NCBI GenBank assembly: GCA_937921775.1
Contig: CAKZUK010000025.1
Coordinates: 1-64,000 of the forward strand
Reading direction: 5' to 3'
DNA length: 64,000 bases
Source: an uncultured Saprospiraceae bacterium
Lineage (GTDB): Bacteria > Bacteroidota > Bacteroidia > Chitinophagales > Saprospiraceae
Below, in pieces: positions 11,501 to 17,631 of the stretch. The notes below the pieces were generated by a model. That model made no database searches. It had not been told where the DNA came from and saw only the letters and a program-made list of their open reading frames with translations. The translations under genes and the position numbers were made by a program. The number at the start of each line of letters is the position of its first letter. Positions within the stretch are counted from its first letter, which is position 1.

Positions 11501-11963
11501 CCAAAGGCAGGCAAGTTGTTGTCCAACCTGCTCCTGCATTTACGGGTGTGTTCAAAATAAATCTGGCACAAAGTGTGGAATTTTGAGGAGTTGTACCTCC
11601 TGAATAAATGTAGATTGAATTGGTATAAAAAGGGAGATTTGTTCCGGCCTGTAAGTAATTGATGTCGTAGCAAAAATTCTGACAGGTATTCGATTGGGAA
11701 AGGTCTCCCATAAAGTCGGTATTATTATATATCCAACTCCCAAAACTTAAGTCAATCGCTTCCAAATAGATACTACCGGTGATCGCATCCTGTTTATAAT
11801 CATAATTACAGTTTATATTGTTCCAGTTTCCGGCCGGATTGGTATAACCAGCGTTTTGGTTTGGCGTCTCGTTCTCAAAATCAAGACAGTTTTGTGCTTG
11901 CAAATACCCTGTCATCGTAAACAGACAACAGAGTATTATTAATGTTACTCTTTTCATTTTCAA
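5577..11963 (-). CDS. giant cysteine-rich T9SS-exported protein with propellers, PKD domains and duplicated 105-aa module
   Basis: The 2128-aa product is an exported, probably surface-attached protein. Residues 1-23 are a signal peptide. About 235-690 is a propeller-like region with 'KTDTDGNLIFTNKY' units. About 700-1230 is a series of cysteine-rich modules (repeated DTCC, YCD, CVTLP-type phrases), probably disulfide-stabilised. A PKD domain with WGDGST and HSYTIPGSYIV lies near 1250-1310. A second propeller (GIAVDPMGNIYVTAF) spans about 1370-1700. Two consecutive 105-aa modules starting NCDSLDWAG lie at about 1737-1840 and 1842-1945. A second PKD-like domain (WNDGTTDTV, THTYSQDGIYNV) follows, and the T9SS sorting domain (IYPNPTDSRL to SKRFIKQ) ends the protein. 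No enzymatic motif is visible. A role in adhesion or matrix interaction is an inference. It appears monocistronic, with a 319-bp upstream gap and a hairpin downstream. Confidence 0.9.
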   Translation of the reverse strand: MKMKRVTLIILCCLFTMTGYLQAQNCLDFENETPNQNAGYTNPAGNWNNINCNYDYKQDAITGSIYLEAIDLSFGSWIYNNTDFMGDLSQSNTCQNFCYDINYLQAGTNLPFYTNSIYIYSGGTTPQNSTLCARFILNTPVNAGAGWTTTCLPLDLCNGGVVLPYTSLGYWQWYTSGNSSNTGGNCNDWNTLIQNVSGIGFFVDRGMQQSEQWGYDNFCLIDTTCYNNKTFSTCFYTDPTDPTLNDHNEYGFAGVQTDDGEYFIMGETDNRSLPGEVNPSEYLLYTSLDAIGNVNAPSQYVYSEEPATLAYTNHFVVEMDPVFTGEPSPYVVLSNYQEVGTFNKDIQITFLEEADCVASVADWPDSPITSEEVKDAIQASNGDLIIMGQWNDNAPPIQRHPFLYGFTIPGNPFGNTYLNYVDPTGTTTYDVDPNAICEFAVPGVTRQFKITGEIDNNLLFQTLNSNLAPIGVYNFYDIDNDNSTTDVGIDIVYDASNDEFLIAGNIVPNGVGGVNNEKVFLTRINNADQVVWTKVFNLPGGGEVVEEMHLNDKGEIAITGSCERSFGGVGGTREDISFLLKTDTDGNLIFTNKYLNAQGNEVQDLRYCIDEGYLLTGSCWTNVFINEPFPATIQNHDIWTVKTDSLGNISENGLDCVAPVDVVVTEPGNTQGLNESWPSDFELDGANYDYVCTPFLNNQEVCEQFCPPPPGPDTLCDITSTLDYLQNDTCCVVALDLINNMYGAYKVQVDIINPGTAYFDWTQTSTPFCSTRPSPSSIIIDRCNNTPLPIGTSADYLTFCMADSFNTSNLQMLKVTYLDSLCQPINMCMDTLETECEISTIEEDCYEVLIDTIYCDTIPGLFNLCLRVKNNDVTNGLKWLDLAASNISFLPINPVCFSPPVPLNTTSPQVCIQLFDFSGLSLPRDIKIDQAAHDSLYQYCCNDIDSLCVTLPNCCDPCLSPWVAVDTLNSDSCCYALDITVDCPLTMTKIVLESLTPGVLIGSAFVGGNCAPNWNVGPFNQQFATYTPTTPTVPVGFCDDLISFCLDDTLGVPLQQVAVHYMTMDNLGQEIIACSDTMNFNCSQDIDCLQITHDSVYCDANGNYFLDYCVKNTSVPAFNADQLVITVKPPNSSLLNITPNNLFPISLNFGQTYCGTVQIIGVPTISPFPGQSLKLGFALHENNAIGKDTCCIDDEMLCVVLPPCTDCCEDFNDFCNNITYNTSIYGICDTGYVQVAYGDSCTYTDVDWGDGSTSSFVGAFQTNHSYTIPGSYIVCADFKESSDGGQSFCWNKVICDTLMIDNCPGGITPCDSIEFDSMAYLGWAAATCQSQNLNTGYVCGIIDIRNHNLAPLGNNWGPLYDPTQPPPTSTEPPPAMLHGGGTWTRGNMGEVSGIAVDPMGNIYVTAFSMYQGSEAYGPSNVPSIYKLNPFTNAITNLGSLPQSPDPARANQMPAYGNVAYNFTNNRIYVTNLEDGMIYPMDANTGAVQSPFDHGLADSGLPGFAPLGDRIFGIGYNHVEHRIYYSVWKMDNLNQTQAGVFNEIWSIGLDQNGDFVGIATFEFNLPYLFGHSYSSPVADISFDATGTKMLLSEITIGTHWNSSVKLGMEAHRSRNLEYYAGGLTPPFSTTYSPEPVTKYNPNTRNASGGSDYAYGDSTFMSCDSTVVVMEDALSQTSPIPANARMYGLRGMSNQGGAKSQSWLLDIDGNLTEWDKRELGDVEVFRNLCCSDIDLPPTPNCDSLDWAGFDVVLDTMCVGSQFPDVGVTAVLGSVIPDWITYDFACDLSVEQTDFGPSYPSINWPNPGSPNFLVCVTAYKIIGNDTCDFEVIRDLSLDICPPPPANCDSLDWAGFDVVLDTMCVGNQFPDVGVTPVLGSVTPDWITYDFDCDLSIEQTDFGPSYPSLNWPNPGNSFFLICATAYKIVGNDTCDFEVIREVGLESCPPVPDCCQNEDDFINAVDNGFVYTWSGPVLDIANTLLDTCHEVTVIWNDGTTDTVSGAALPITHTYSQDGIYNVCVLVTEFATNGSICWEREYCEVITDVHEKVDTNLMRIYPNPTDSRLVVDFGQMTNYEQIKIYDTVGRLVMTQHTNVMAVRETLDVRELPAGVYIVKVTLAGKVSISKRFIKQ
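6130..6760 (-). repeat. tandem 315-bp repeat inside the giant T9SS gene
   Basis: Two adjacent units with a 315-bp period encode near-identical 105-residue modules. The stretch at 6355-6439 and its copy at 6670-6754 differ at one base that I can see, while other parts of the units show several differences. Such uneven identity fits a duplication followed by local gene conversion. Confidence 0.85.
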
Positions 11964-12282
11964 TAGAAATTAGGAAGTTTTCTAGTTTTGAAGCTAAATA
12001 TTGAAATTCATCAACGACTTCACAACTACGTCAATTTATAATTACTCCTACAAACTTATAATATAATGAGGTGGTAGACTAGGGACATCCGAGGAACGGT
12101 ACGGGAGGACGGACTAACGGCAAAACAAGAGACGAATTAGCAGTGTTATGGTTGTTAATATAGAACGCAAGGCACTTAAGCAGATACTATACATTCTATA
12201 TGATTTAGAATTGAGCAATTCTACGATAAGCTAAACAGCTGGAATACGGTGAGTAGTTGTATGAAAAATAGCTACAAAGTAT
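11964..12282. other. 319-bp gap between the giant T9SS gene and the first LytTR operon
   Basis: This should hold the promoter of the minus-strand giant gene and the 3' end of the LytTR regulator transcript. I see no gene, no clear hairpin with a T-tract and no good TAnnTTTG element. A stretch around 12090-12130 is more G-rich than its surroundings but carries no motif I recognise. Confidence 0.5.
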
Positions 12283-13044
12283 TCAATTCCGTAAAAAGCC
12301 TTTAAGTACCTGATCTGCAAATTCGTCTCTTTTGCGGCGGGAGACGGGAACACTTGAATCATCAGTCATGACAACTGTACCTTCTTTCAGGTATCGGATG
12401 ATCAGTTTGGTGTTAATGAGATGGGATTTATGTGTACTGAAGAAAGCATAATTTTCCAGCATGCCTTTGAAGGTTCCGATGTTGTAAGAGCTGACAATAC
12501 AAGAACCGTCCAACAAATAGATTTTAGTGTATTTTTGCCATCCTTCGCAACGGACGATATTCGCGATTTTGATAAAGTCATAAGCGTTGGCCCCAGGAAT
12601 AGCCAGTTTGGTTTCCTGATCACCAAGGTGGTCAAGGTTATGTTTGAGGATGGTATATTTTTCTATTTTTTCACGGTCTTCGATTCTTTCTTTTGCTTTG
12701 GCAACTGCAGTAATTAAATCTTCGGTTACCACTGGTTTGAGAAGATAATCGACGGCGCTTACTTTGATTGCATCTAGAACATAGTCGTTAAATCCTGTTA
12801 CAAAGATGACTTCAAAGTCAATCGAGTCAAACTTGTCAAGTAAGTCAAAACCAGTCCCACCCGGCATAGAGATATCAAGAAATATCAGATTGGGTTTCGA
12901 GTTTTTTATTTTTTCAAAACCTTCCGTTATATCTCCAGCGGTATCCAACACTTGGATGTCCTTACAATATTGTTCGAGTTTGATTTGGAGTACTTTTCTA
13001 ATTTTATGTTCGTCGTCAATTATGAGTGCTCTATAATTTTTCAT
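12283..13044 (-). CDS. LytTR-family response regulator (pair 1)
   Basis: A 253-aa DNA-binding response regulator. The receiver domain (residues 1-125) has the acidic pocket D10/D11, phospho-acceptor D57, T83 and K103. A LytTR DNA-binding domain follows (about 145-253), with the family phrases 'FFSTHKSHLINTKLIIRY' and 'VPVSRRKRDEF'. LytTR proteins bind pairs of imperfect direct repeats and activate transcription. The start codon overlaps the last 14 bp of the upstream histidine kinase gene, so the two are translationally linked and form a cognate pair. It is closely similar in layout to the regulator at 16681-17424. Its target genes are not evident from the window; the neighbouring giant T9SS gene is a candidate by position only. 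Confidence 0.95.
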   Translation of the reverse strand: MKNYRALIIDDEHKIRKVLQIKLEQYCKDIQVLDTAGDITEGFEKIKNSKPNLIFLDISMPGGTGFDLLDKFDSIDFEVIFVTGFNDYVLDAIKVSAVDYLLKPVVTEDLITAVAKAKERIEDREKIEKYTILKHNLDHLGDQETKLAIPGANAYDFIKIANIVRCEGWQKYTKIYLLDGSCIVSSYNIGTFKGMLENYAFFSTHKSHLINTKLIIRYLKEGTVVMTDDSSVPVSRRKRDEFADQVLKGFLRN

Positions 13045-16000
13045 CTTCGAGGTTTTTTATTCTGAGTTGTACTTCCGTTCCCGGAAAAGTTTTTTCATTT
13101 GGGTTTAGATCATTTATAGTAATGCTTACATCGGCAATTCCAGAAGATTTAAGCGTTTCTACTTTATCATTTATGATTTCTATTCCGCGTGATTTGTGGC
13201 CTTTCCATTGTTTTCCGTTAGCATTGTTTCGGCCAATACCGTTATCACTTATGATGCAAAGAAGTGCTTCGTATTTTTTTACAAATCTGATTTTCAAAAT
13301 TCCTTTCTTGTCGCGCCGTTCGTTTAGTCCATGGTTGATTGCATTTTCTACAAAGGGTTGAATGATCATGGAAGGTAGGAAAACATCTTCTTGTCTAATA
13401 TTGTCTGCTACGCTGATTTCCACAGAAAATAAATCTTCAAATCTTAGTTTTTCAAGATCGGTATAAATTGTGAGTAGTTCAAATTCTTCTTTCAAACTAA
13501 GCATTCGTTCTTTAGAACTGTCTAGATATTTACGCATCAAACGAGCGAAGCGGGTCAGATAATTATCTGCGGCTTCGACATCATTAATTTGAATAAAATA
13601 CTGGATAGCTCCCAGTGCATTGAATACAAAATGTGGGTTCATTTGAGCCTTTAATGCTGACAATTCGAGGGATGCCATACGTCGATTAATCTCTTTTTCT
13701 TTGTCTAATTGTATTCGATTTTTTCGATCCCTGTATTTGATAATAGCGACGATAAGAGCTAGTGTGATTAGTGCTAGCAGCAACTTAAACCAATTGGTTT
13801 GCCAAAAGGCCTTTTTGATTGTGATGGAAACTGGATTTAAGCTAACTTCATTTCCATAAACATCTTTTCCCTTGAGATGGAAGGTGTATTTATTTGGTGG
13901 AAGTGATAAGTAGTTAACCGTTTGTGTAGTATTTTTTCGCCAATCTTTTTCTAGTGGCTCTAGTTTAGTTTCATATACAATTTTCCCATTGCTGGCATAA
14001 GACATCAGTTGGTAATTAATGTCTATCGTATTTTCCAAATGTGATAAACTGATTTTTTCATTCCAATCTAAAGGCTTTTTATTTACTTCAATGTTTTTTA
14101 TAAAAAGATCAGTATCTGAAATATTGGATTCATAATTTTTATTTCGATCTATCTTATGCAAATTTTCGGAAGTAGCCACATAAATGTATTGATTGCCATC
14201 AAAATGGATGTCTTGAATTTCATTGGACGAGAGTCCATCATTCATGGTATAGTAAACAATTGGCGTTTGAAGTGGCTTGTTTTTATTAACCACTAACACA
14301 CCTTCATTACTGGCTACCAAGAGTGTACTATCTGTATCCAATTTTATATTCCTGATGGTCGAAGTGGGGTCGATTTTTGAAAGTATTTCCTTGCTAAAAT
14401 TATAAACAAATAGTCCGTTACTTTCTGTGCCTATCCACAATTTATCCCTTGTACCGAACAAAGTGGAAACATTAGTAAGCTCCTTATGACTCGCCAAAAA
14501 TGGAATTAAAGTATTATCTACTAAACGAAAAACACCATTGCGTCTGCCACAAAAAATCTGGTCTAAATTCTGATGTAAATGCAGCGCTGTTGATTGAAAA
14601 GGAATAATAGTGATTTCATATTCATTGTCATTCAAAAAGCGATATTGAATTATCTTCCCTACTTGTACAACATACAAACATTGTTCTTTTTCATGATAGA
14701 TTAATGCTCTTCCATTTAAAACATTAGCAAACGCTTCTAGATTATTAGCACGACCCGATAAACGAATAATTCCATTTACATTTTTTAATTTAAATTGATC
14801 CGAAAAATTTTTAATAAAAAACTGATCTCCAATATTTGTAATAAGATAACTCTGAGTTGAAGATGAAACTAATACCCCATATGGCGTAAGCGTAGCCGAT
14901 AGAAAACGCACCCTTTTGTCCGGTGGTACAATTAAGATAAGGCTGTCTTCTTTTATGTGATAGATTCCCGAATTATCAGTAATTCCCAACAACTTATCAT
15001 CCTGGGTTTGTATGAGCTGTTCAAAGGTTTTATCATTTGATTTTGATGAAGAAATTATTTTCGTTTTTCTTCTTTTTTCAGGAATTAAAAACAAACCTCC
15101 TTCCCTACTTCCGATCCAAATATTCCCTCTGGAATCTTTATAAAAACGATGTAAAAAATAATTTTCGTTTAATTCTTTAAAATCCAAACTATCTAAAACA
15201 TTTCCATCAAGGTCATACTCTAAAAAGCCAAATGAGTTTTCAACTAAAAACCTATCATCTAAATACCTTGGACTCAGAGAGTTATATTTCCGTGGTTTTT
15301 TTTTAGAGAATTTTATTATTTGAGCTTTCCCTTCACTTATATCAATTTGAATAAATTTATTCCCATCTGATTTTAAGATGTATTTTTCAGTATCTTTGCC
15401 TGAGAAATACTCAATGATTTTCCCTTCTAACTTTCCTACAAAAATCGACTTTCTCTGATTTCCTCTTTTCCAATACGCCATACCCGAATGATTCGAATAA
15501 AAGATAAATCCGTCTTTAAAACTTCTATAAAAAAGTATATAAGCTCTATTATCCGAAAAATAGTACACCGAATCCTTATTGAGATTATAAAAACTATTCT
15601 TCTCTCTCATTAAGGTATAATCTTTCTGTTCTTTTGAGATCAATCGAATAGAATCCAATTGTAAAACTTCATTTTCGTAACTTAGTATTAATGAATCCAA
15701 ATGAATTGCTGATTGCCACTTAGTCTGACCATCTTCATAGATAAAGTTCTTATAATCTTCACAAGAACAAACGACATTTCCTTTTTCAAGATGGGTGGGT
15801 ACACAGCTTTGATCGTAAACGATGTGTACTGAATCATTCAAAATATAAGCCGGTTTATTCTTGTAAGTCTGCAACCAGATTCTTCCAACATCGTCCTTCA
15901 TCGCGTAAACGATATCATTCCCAGGAAGTCCATCTTTGGTAGAGAAATTTTGGAAAGTGTGACCATCAAATTTTGACATTCCATTTTCGGTATAAGCCCA

Positions 16001-16171
16001 GATATAGCCCTCATCATCTTCGATCACACCATAAACATAGTTGGTAGGTAAGCCATCCTTGGTCGTATATTGAATATAATCGTAACCCTGAGCTAACATT
16101 GAGTTAAAACAGAAATAAACAAGCGTTCCGATTAAAGTCAGCTTCAACATATTTTTTACGAATAGGTTCAC
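13031..16171 (-). CDS. LytS-type sensor histidine kinase with periplasmic two-component propeller (pair 1)
   Basis: The 1046-aa protein has a signal-peptide-like N-terminus (cleavage near SMLAQ). A long periplasmic region follows, with repeats such as 'YTTKDGLPTNYVYGVIEDDEGYIWAYTENGMSKFDG'-type units typical of the Reg_prop propellers. A Y_Y_Y domain lies at about 710-770 (ending near LSLPPNKYTFHLKG), then a single transmembrane helix at about 792-812. The cytoplasmic part has a His_kinase domain with the phospho-acceptor in MNPHFVFNALGAI (His near 843), and a HATPase with 'FVENAINHGL' and 'ISDNGIGRNNA'. It senses an unknown, probably extracytoplasmic ligand; similar architectures without a sugar-degradation locus are common in Bacteroidota. 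It overlaps its response regulator by 14 bp. Confidence 0.93.
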   Translation of the reverse strand: MNLFVKNMLKLTLIGTLVYFCFNSMLAQGYDYIQYTTKDGLPTNYVYGVIEDDEGYIWAYTENGMSKFDGHTFQNFSTKDGLPGNDIVYAMKDDVGRIWLQTYKNKPAYILNDSVHIVYDQSCVPTHLEKGNVVCSCEDYKNFIYEDGQTKWQSAIHLDSLILSYENEVLQLDSIRLISKEQKDYTLMREKNSFYNLNKDSVYYFSDNRAYILFYRSFKDGFIFYSNHSGMAYWKRGNQRKSIFVGKLEGKIIEYFSGKDTEKYILKSDGNKFIQIDISEGKAQIIKFSKKKPRKYNSLSPRYLDDRFLVENSFGFLEYDLDGNVLDSLDFKELNENYFLHRFYKDSRGNIWIGSREGGLFLIPEKRRKTKIISSSKSNDKTFEQLIQTQDDKLLGITDNSGIYHIKEDSLILIVPPDKRVRFLSATLTPYGVLVSSSTQSYLITNIGDQFFIKNFSDQFKLKNVNGIIRLSGRANNLEAFANVLNGRALIYHEKEQCLYVVQVGKIIQYRFLNDNEYEITIIPFQSTALHLHQNLDQIFCGRRNGVFRLVDNTLIPFLASHKELTNVSTLFGTRDKLWIGTESNGLFVYNFSKEILSKIDPTSTIRNIKLDTDSTLLVASNEGVLVVNKNKPLQTPIVYYTMNDGLSSNEIQDIHFDGNQYIYVATSENLHKIDRNKNYESNISDTDLFIKNIEVNKKPLDWNEKISLSHLENTIDINYQLMSYASNGKIVYETKLEPLEKDWRKNTTQTVNYLSLPPNKYTFHLKGKDVYGNEVSLNPVSITIKKAFWQTNWFKLLLALITLALIVAIIKYRDRKNRIQLDKEKEINRRMASLELSALKAQMNPHFVFNALGAIQYFIQINDVEAADNYLTRFARLMRKYLDSSKERMLSLKEEFELLTIYTDLEKLRFEDLFSVEISVADNIRQEDVFLPSMIIQPFVENAINHGLNERRDKKGILKIRFVKKYEALLCIISDNGIGRNNANGKQWKGHKSRGIEIINDKVETLKSSGIADVSITINDLNPNEKTFPGTEVQLRIKNLEDEKL

Positions 16172-16255
16172 CCTTGAATATATTGTTTTTTCAGCTTAAT
16201 CGGATATTTTTTTGGAGTATCGGTTGATTTGAAAGAATGAACGGTTTGAAAAGTC

Positions 16256-16295
16256 AAAAAAAATGGTGCGTATGAATGAGTATTCATACGCACCA
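16256..16295 (-). terminator. rho-independent terminator of LytTR operon 2
   Basis: A perfect 14-bp inverted repeat (16264-16277 and 16282-16295) encloses a 4-nt loop. On the minus strand it is followed immediately by eight T residues, which is the classical terminator layout. It ends transcripts coming from the regulator at 16681-17424 and gives that mRNA a 3' untranslated region of roughly 390-420 nt. Confidence 0.9.
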
Positions 16296-16570
16296 AAATG
16301 ATTTGGCTAGGTTTTCTAGTTTCTTGGGGTAAGAGACTAGCTTCTAATTAAGAAGACAGCTTTAGCAAAATCTAGCTCTCTTGAACACTTCTAAAAATTT
16401 CATTTGGTTTTAAGAACTGGTGTTTAAGAGGGAAAATAATTCGTTAGCAATGCTGCTAGAATTATGTTTGAATTTCGATAAATCCAAAATATGATACTAT
16501 AAATTTAAGGTGATTATCACTAGTATACTAAAGGTATTCAACCAACGGCACGTATGATTCACCCAAAGGT

Positions 16571-16660
16571 AGGAAAGATAGGAAAGATAGGAAAGATAGG
16601 AAAGATAGGAAAGATAGGAAAGGTAGGAAAGGTAGGAAAGGTAGGAAAGGTAGGAAAGGT
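16571..16660. repeat. 9-bp tandem repeat in two homogeneous blocks (5 + 5)
   Basis: On the plus strand there are five copies of AGGAAAGAT followed directly by five copies of AGGAAAGGT, 90 bp with no interruption. A partial unit (AAAGGT) precedes it. The array starts 21 bp beyond the stop codon of the LytTR regulator and is transcribed as a pyrimidine-rich (ACCUUUCCU)5(AUCUUUCCU)5 RNA. The period is a multiple of three and leaves the regulator's frame open past its stop codon. Confidence 0.97.
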
Positions 16661-16680
16661 AGGGAATAGTTAAGTAATGG

Positions 16681-17424
16681 CTATAAACGCGTGAGGAACT
16701 GCAAAAATTCTTGTCTTTTGCGACGAGCTACAGGAACATTAGATTTATCAGTCATGTGTACAAAACCTTCCTTATCGTATCGAATTACATGATCCATGTT
16801 TACCAAATGGGATTTATGGACAGAGAAGAAGCCATAGTCTTCTAGCATCCGTTTAAATTCACCTAAGTTGTAAGCACTCACTAGTGTTTTACGCTCCTCG
16901 AAAATCACTTTAGTCGCCCGTTGTATCCCCTCACAGCGAATTATTTCCTGAATGGAAACAAATTCCAAACCATCCGAAGTAGGTATTCCAATGCGATTGG
17001 ACGGACTACCAGGGTTAATCAGATTTTGTAATAAAAGCTTATTTCGATTGGTTTCTTGCTTTTGAGCAATTGTTTTGAATGCACGCTGTACCGCCATTAC
17101 CAGTTCTTCCCTCTGAATAGGTTTGAGTACATAACCTATCGCACAGAACTTAATGGCATCCATCGCAAATTGATCGAATGCCGTTACAAAAATGATTTCA
17201 AAATCAAGGGAGGGGAGCTTATTGAGCAGATCAAAGCCACTCTCTTCTGGCATGGTGACATCCAGAAAGACCAAATCGGGCTTCATTTGAGTTATTAGGG
17301 TTTGAGCCTCCTGTGCAGAATTGGCAGATCCTAAAATCTGAATTTCAGGAAAGTCTGCATTTAAGGACTCTTTTAACACTTCAACTGCCCGTTTTTCATC
17401 ATCAACTAAAACGGCCGTAATCAT
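16681..17424 (-). CDS. LytTR-family response regulator (pair 2)
   Basis: A 247-aa response regulator, paralogous to the one at 12283-13044. The receiver domain has D8/D9, phospho-acceptor D55, T81 and K101. The LytTR domain (about 140-247) ends with 'NVPVARRKRQEFLQFLTRL'. It lies 207 bp downstream of the kinase at 17632-20721, so the pair is separated more than in system 1. Its TAG stop codon is followed by exactly 50 sense codons in frame, which include the 9-bp repeat. The protein has the normal family length at the annotated stop, so I regard the stop as real. Transcription ends at the hairpin at 16264-16295. Confidence 0.94.
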   Translation of the reverse strand: MITAVLVDDEKRAVEVLKESLNADFPEIQILGSANSAQEAQTLITQMKPDLVFLDVTMPEESGFDLLNKLPSLDFEIIFVTAFDQFAMDAIKFCAIGYVLKPIQREELVMAVQRAFKTIAQKQETNRNKLLLQNLINPGSPSNRIGIPTSDGLEFVSIQEIIRCEGIQRATKVIFEERKTLVSAYNLGEFKRMLEDYGFFSVHKSHLVNMDHVIRYDKEGFVHMTDKSNVPVARRKRQEFLQFLTRL

Positions 17425-17555
17425 ATTTGTATTTTATCGAAATAATTAGACTGCAATATATGTCTTATTTAAAGAAAAAATATAAGTCATTTATACTACA
17501 TCCCTACTACACCCCTACTCACCCTTCTCTATCAACATGTAAAAGGCTCTCTAAT

Positions 17556-17599
17556 CCTGCCCCACGGCTTGTCTAGTTAGCCAGATAGACTCGGACAAG
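17556..17599. repeat. dispersed palindromic element, copy 1
   Basis: About 44 bp between a kinase gene and its regulator. The core GTCTAG.TAG.CAGATAGAC and the flanking CCTGCC...GACA blocks match the element at 27775-27817 at roughly 35 of 43 positions. The internal complementary segments could form a small hairpin. Confidence 0.65.
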
Positions 17600-17631
17600 T
17601 TCATATTCTAATTCGCATTCTAATTCCTAAG

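Larger units (their letters stand above)
16172..16680. other. 509-bp region between the two LytTR systems
   Basis: This holds the long 3' untranslated region of the upstream LytTR gene: the 9-bp tandem repeat (16571-16660), about 275 bp of AT-rich sequence with no feature I can name, and a perfect terminator hairpin (16264-16295). The remaining about 80 bp should contain the promoter of the pair-1 kinase; I see no convincing TAnnTTTG there. Confidence 0.7.

Noticed and set aside
16565-16660. CRISPR-like array
   Set aside because: The 9-bp units follow each other without spacers. It is a simple tandem repeat, and no cas genes are nearby.
16571-16660. Plus-strand peptide (RKD)5(RKG)5
   Set aside because: The frame has no start codon with a plausible context and no extension beyond the repeat that looks like a protein.
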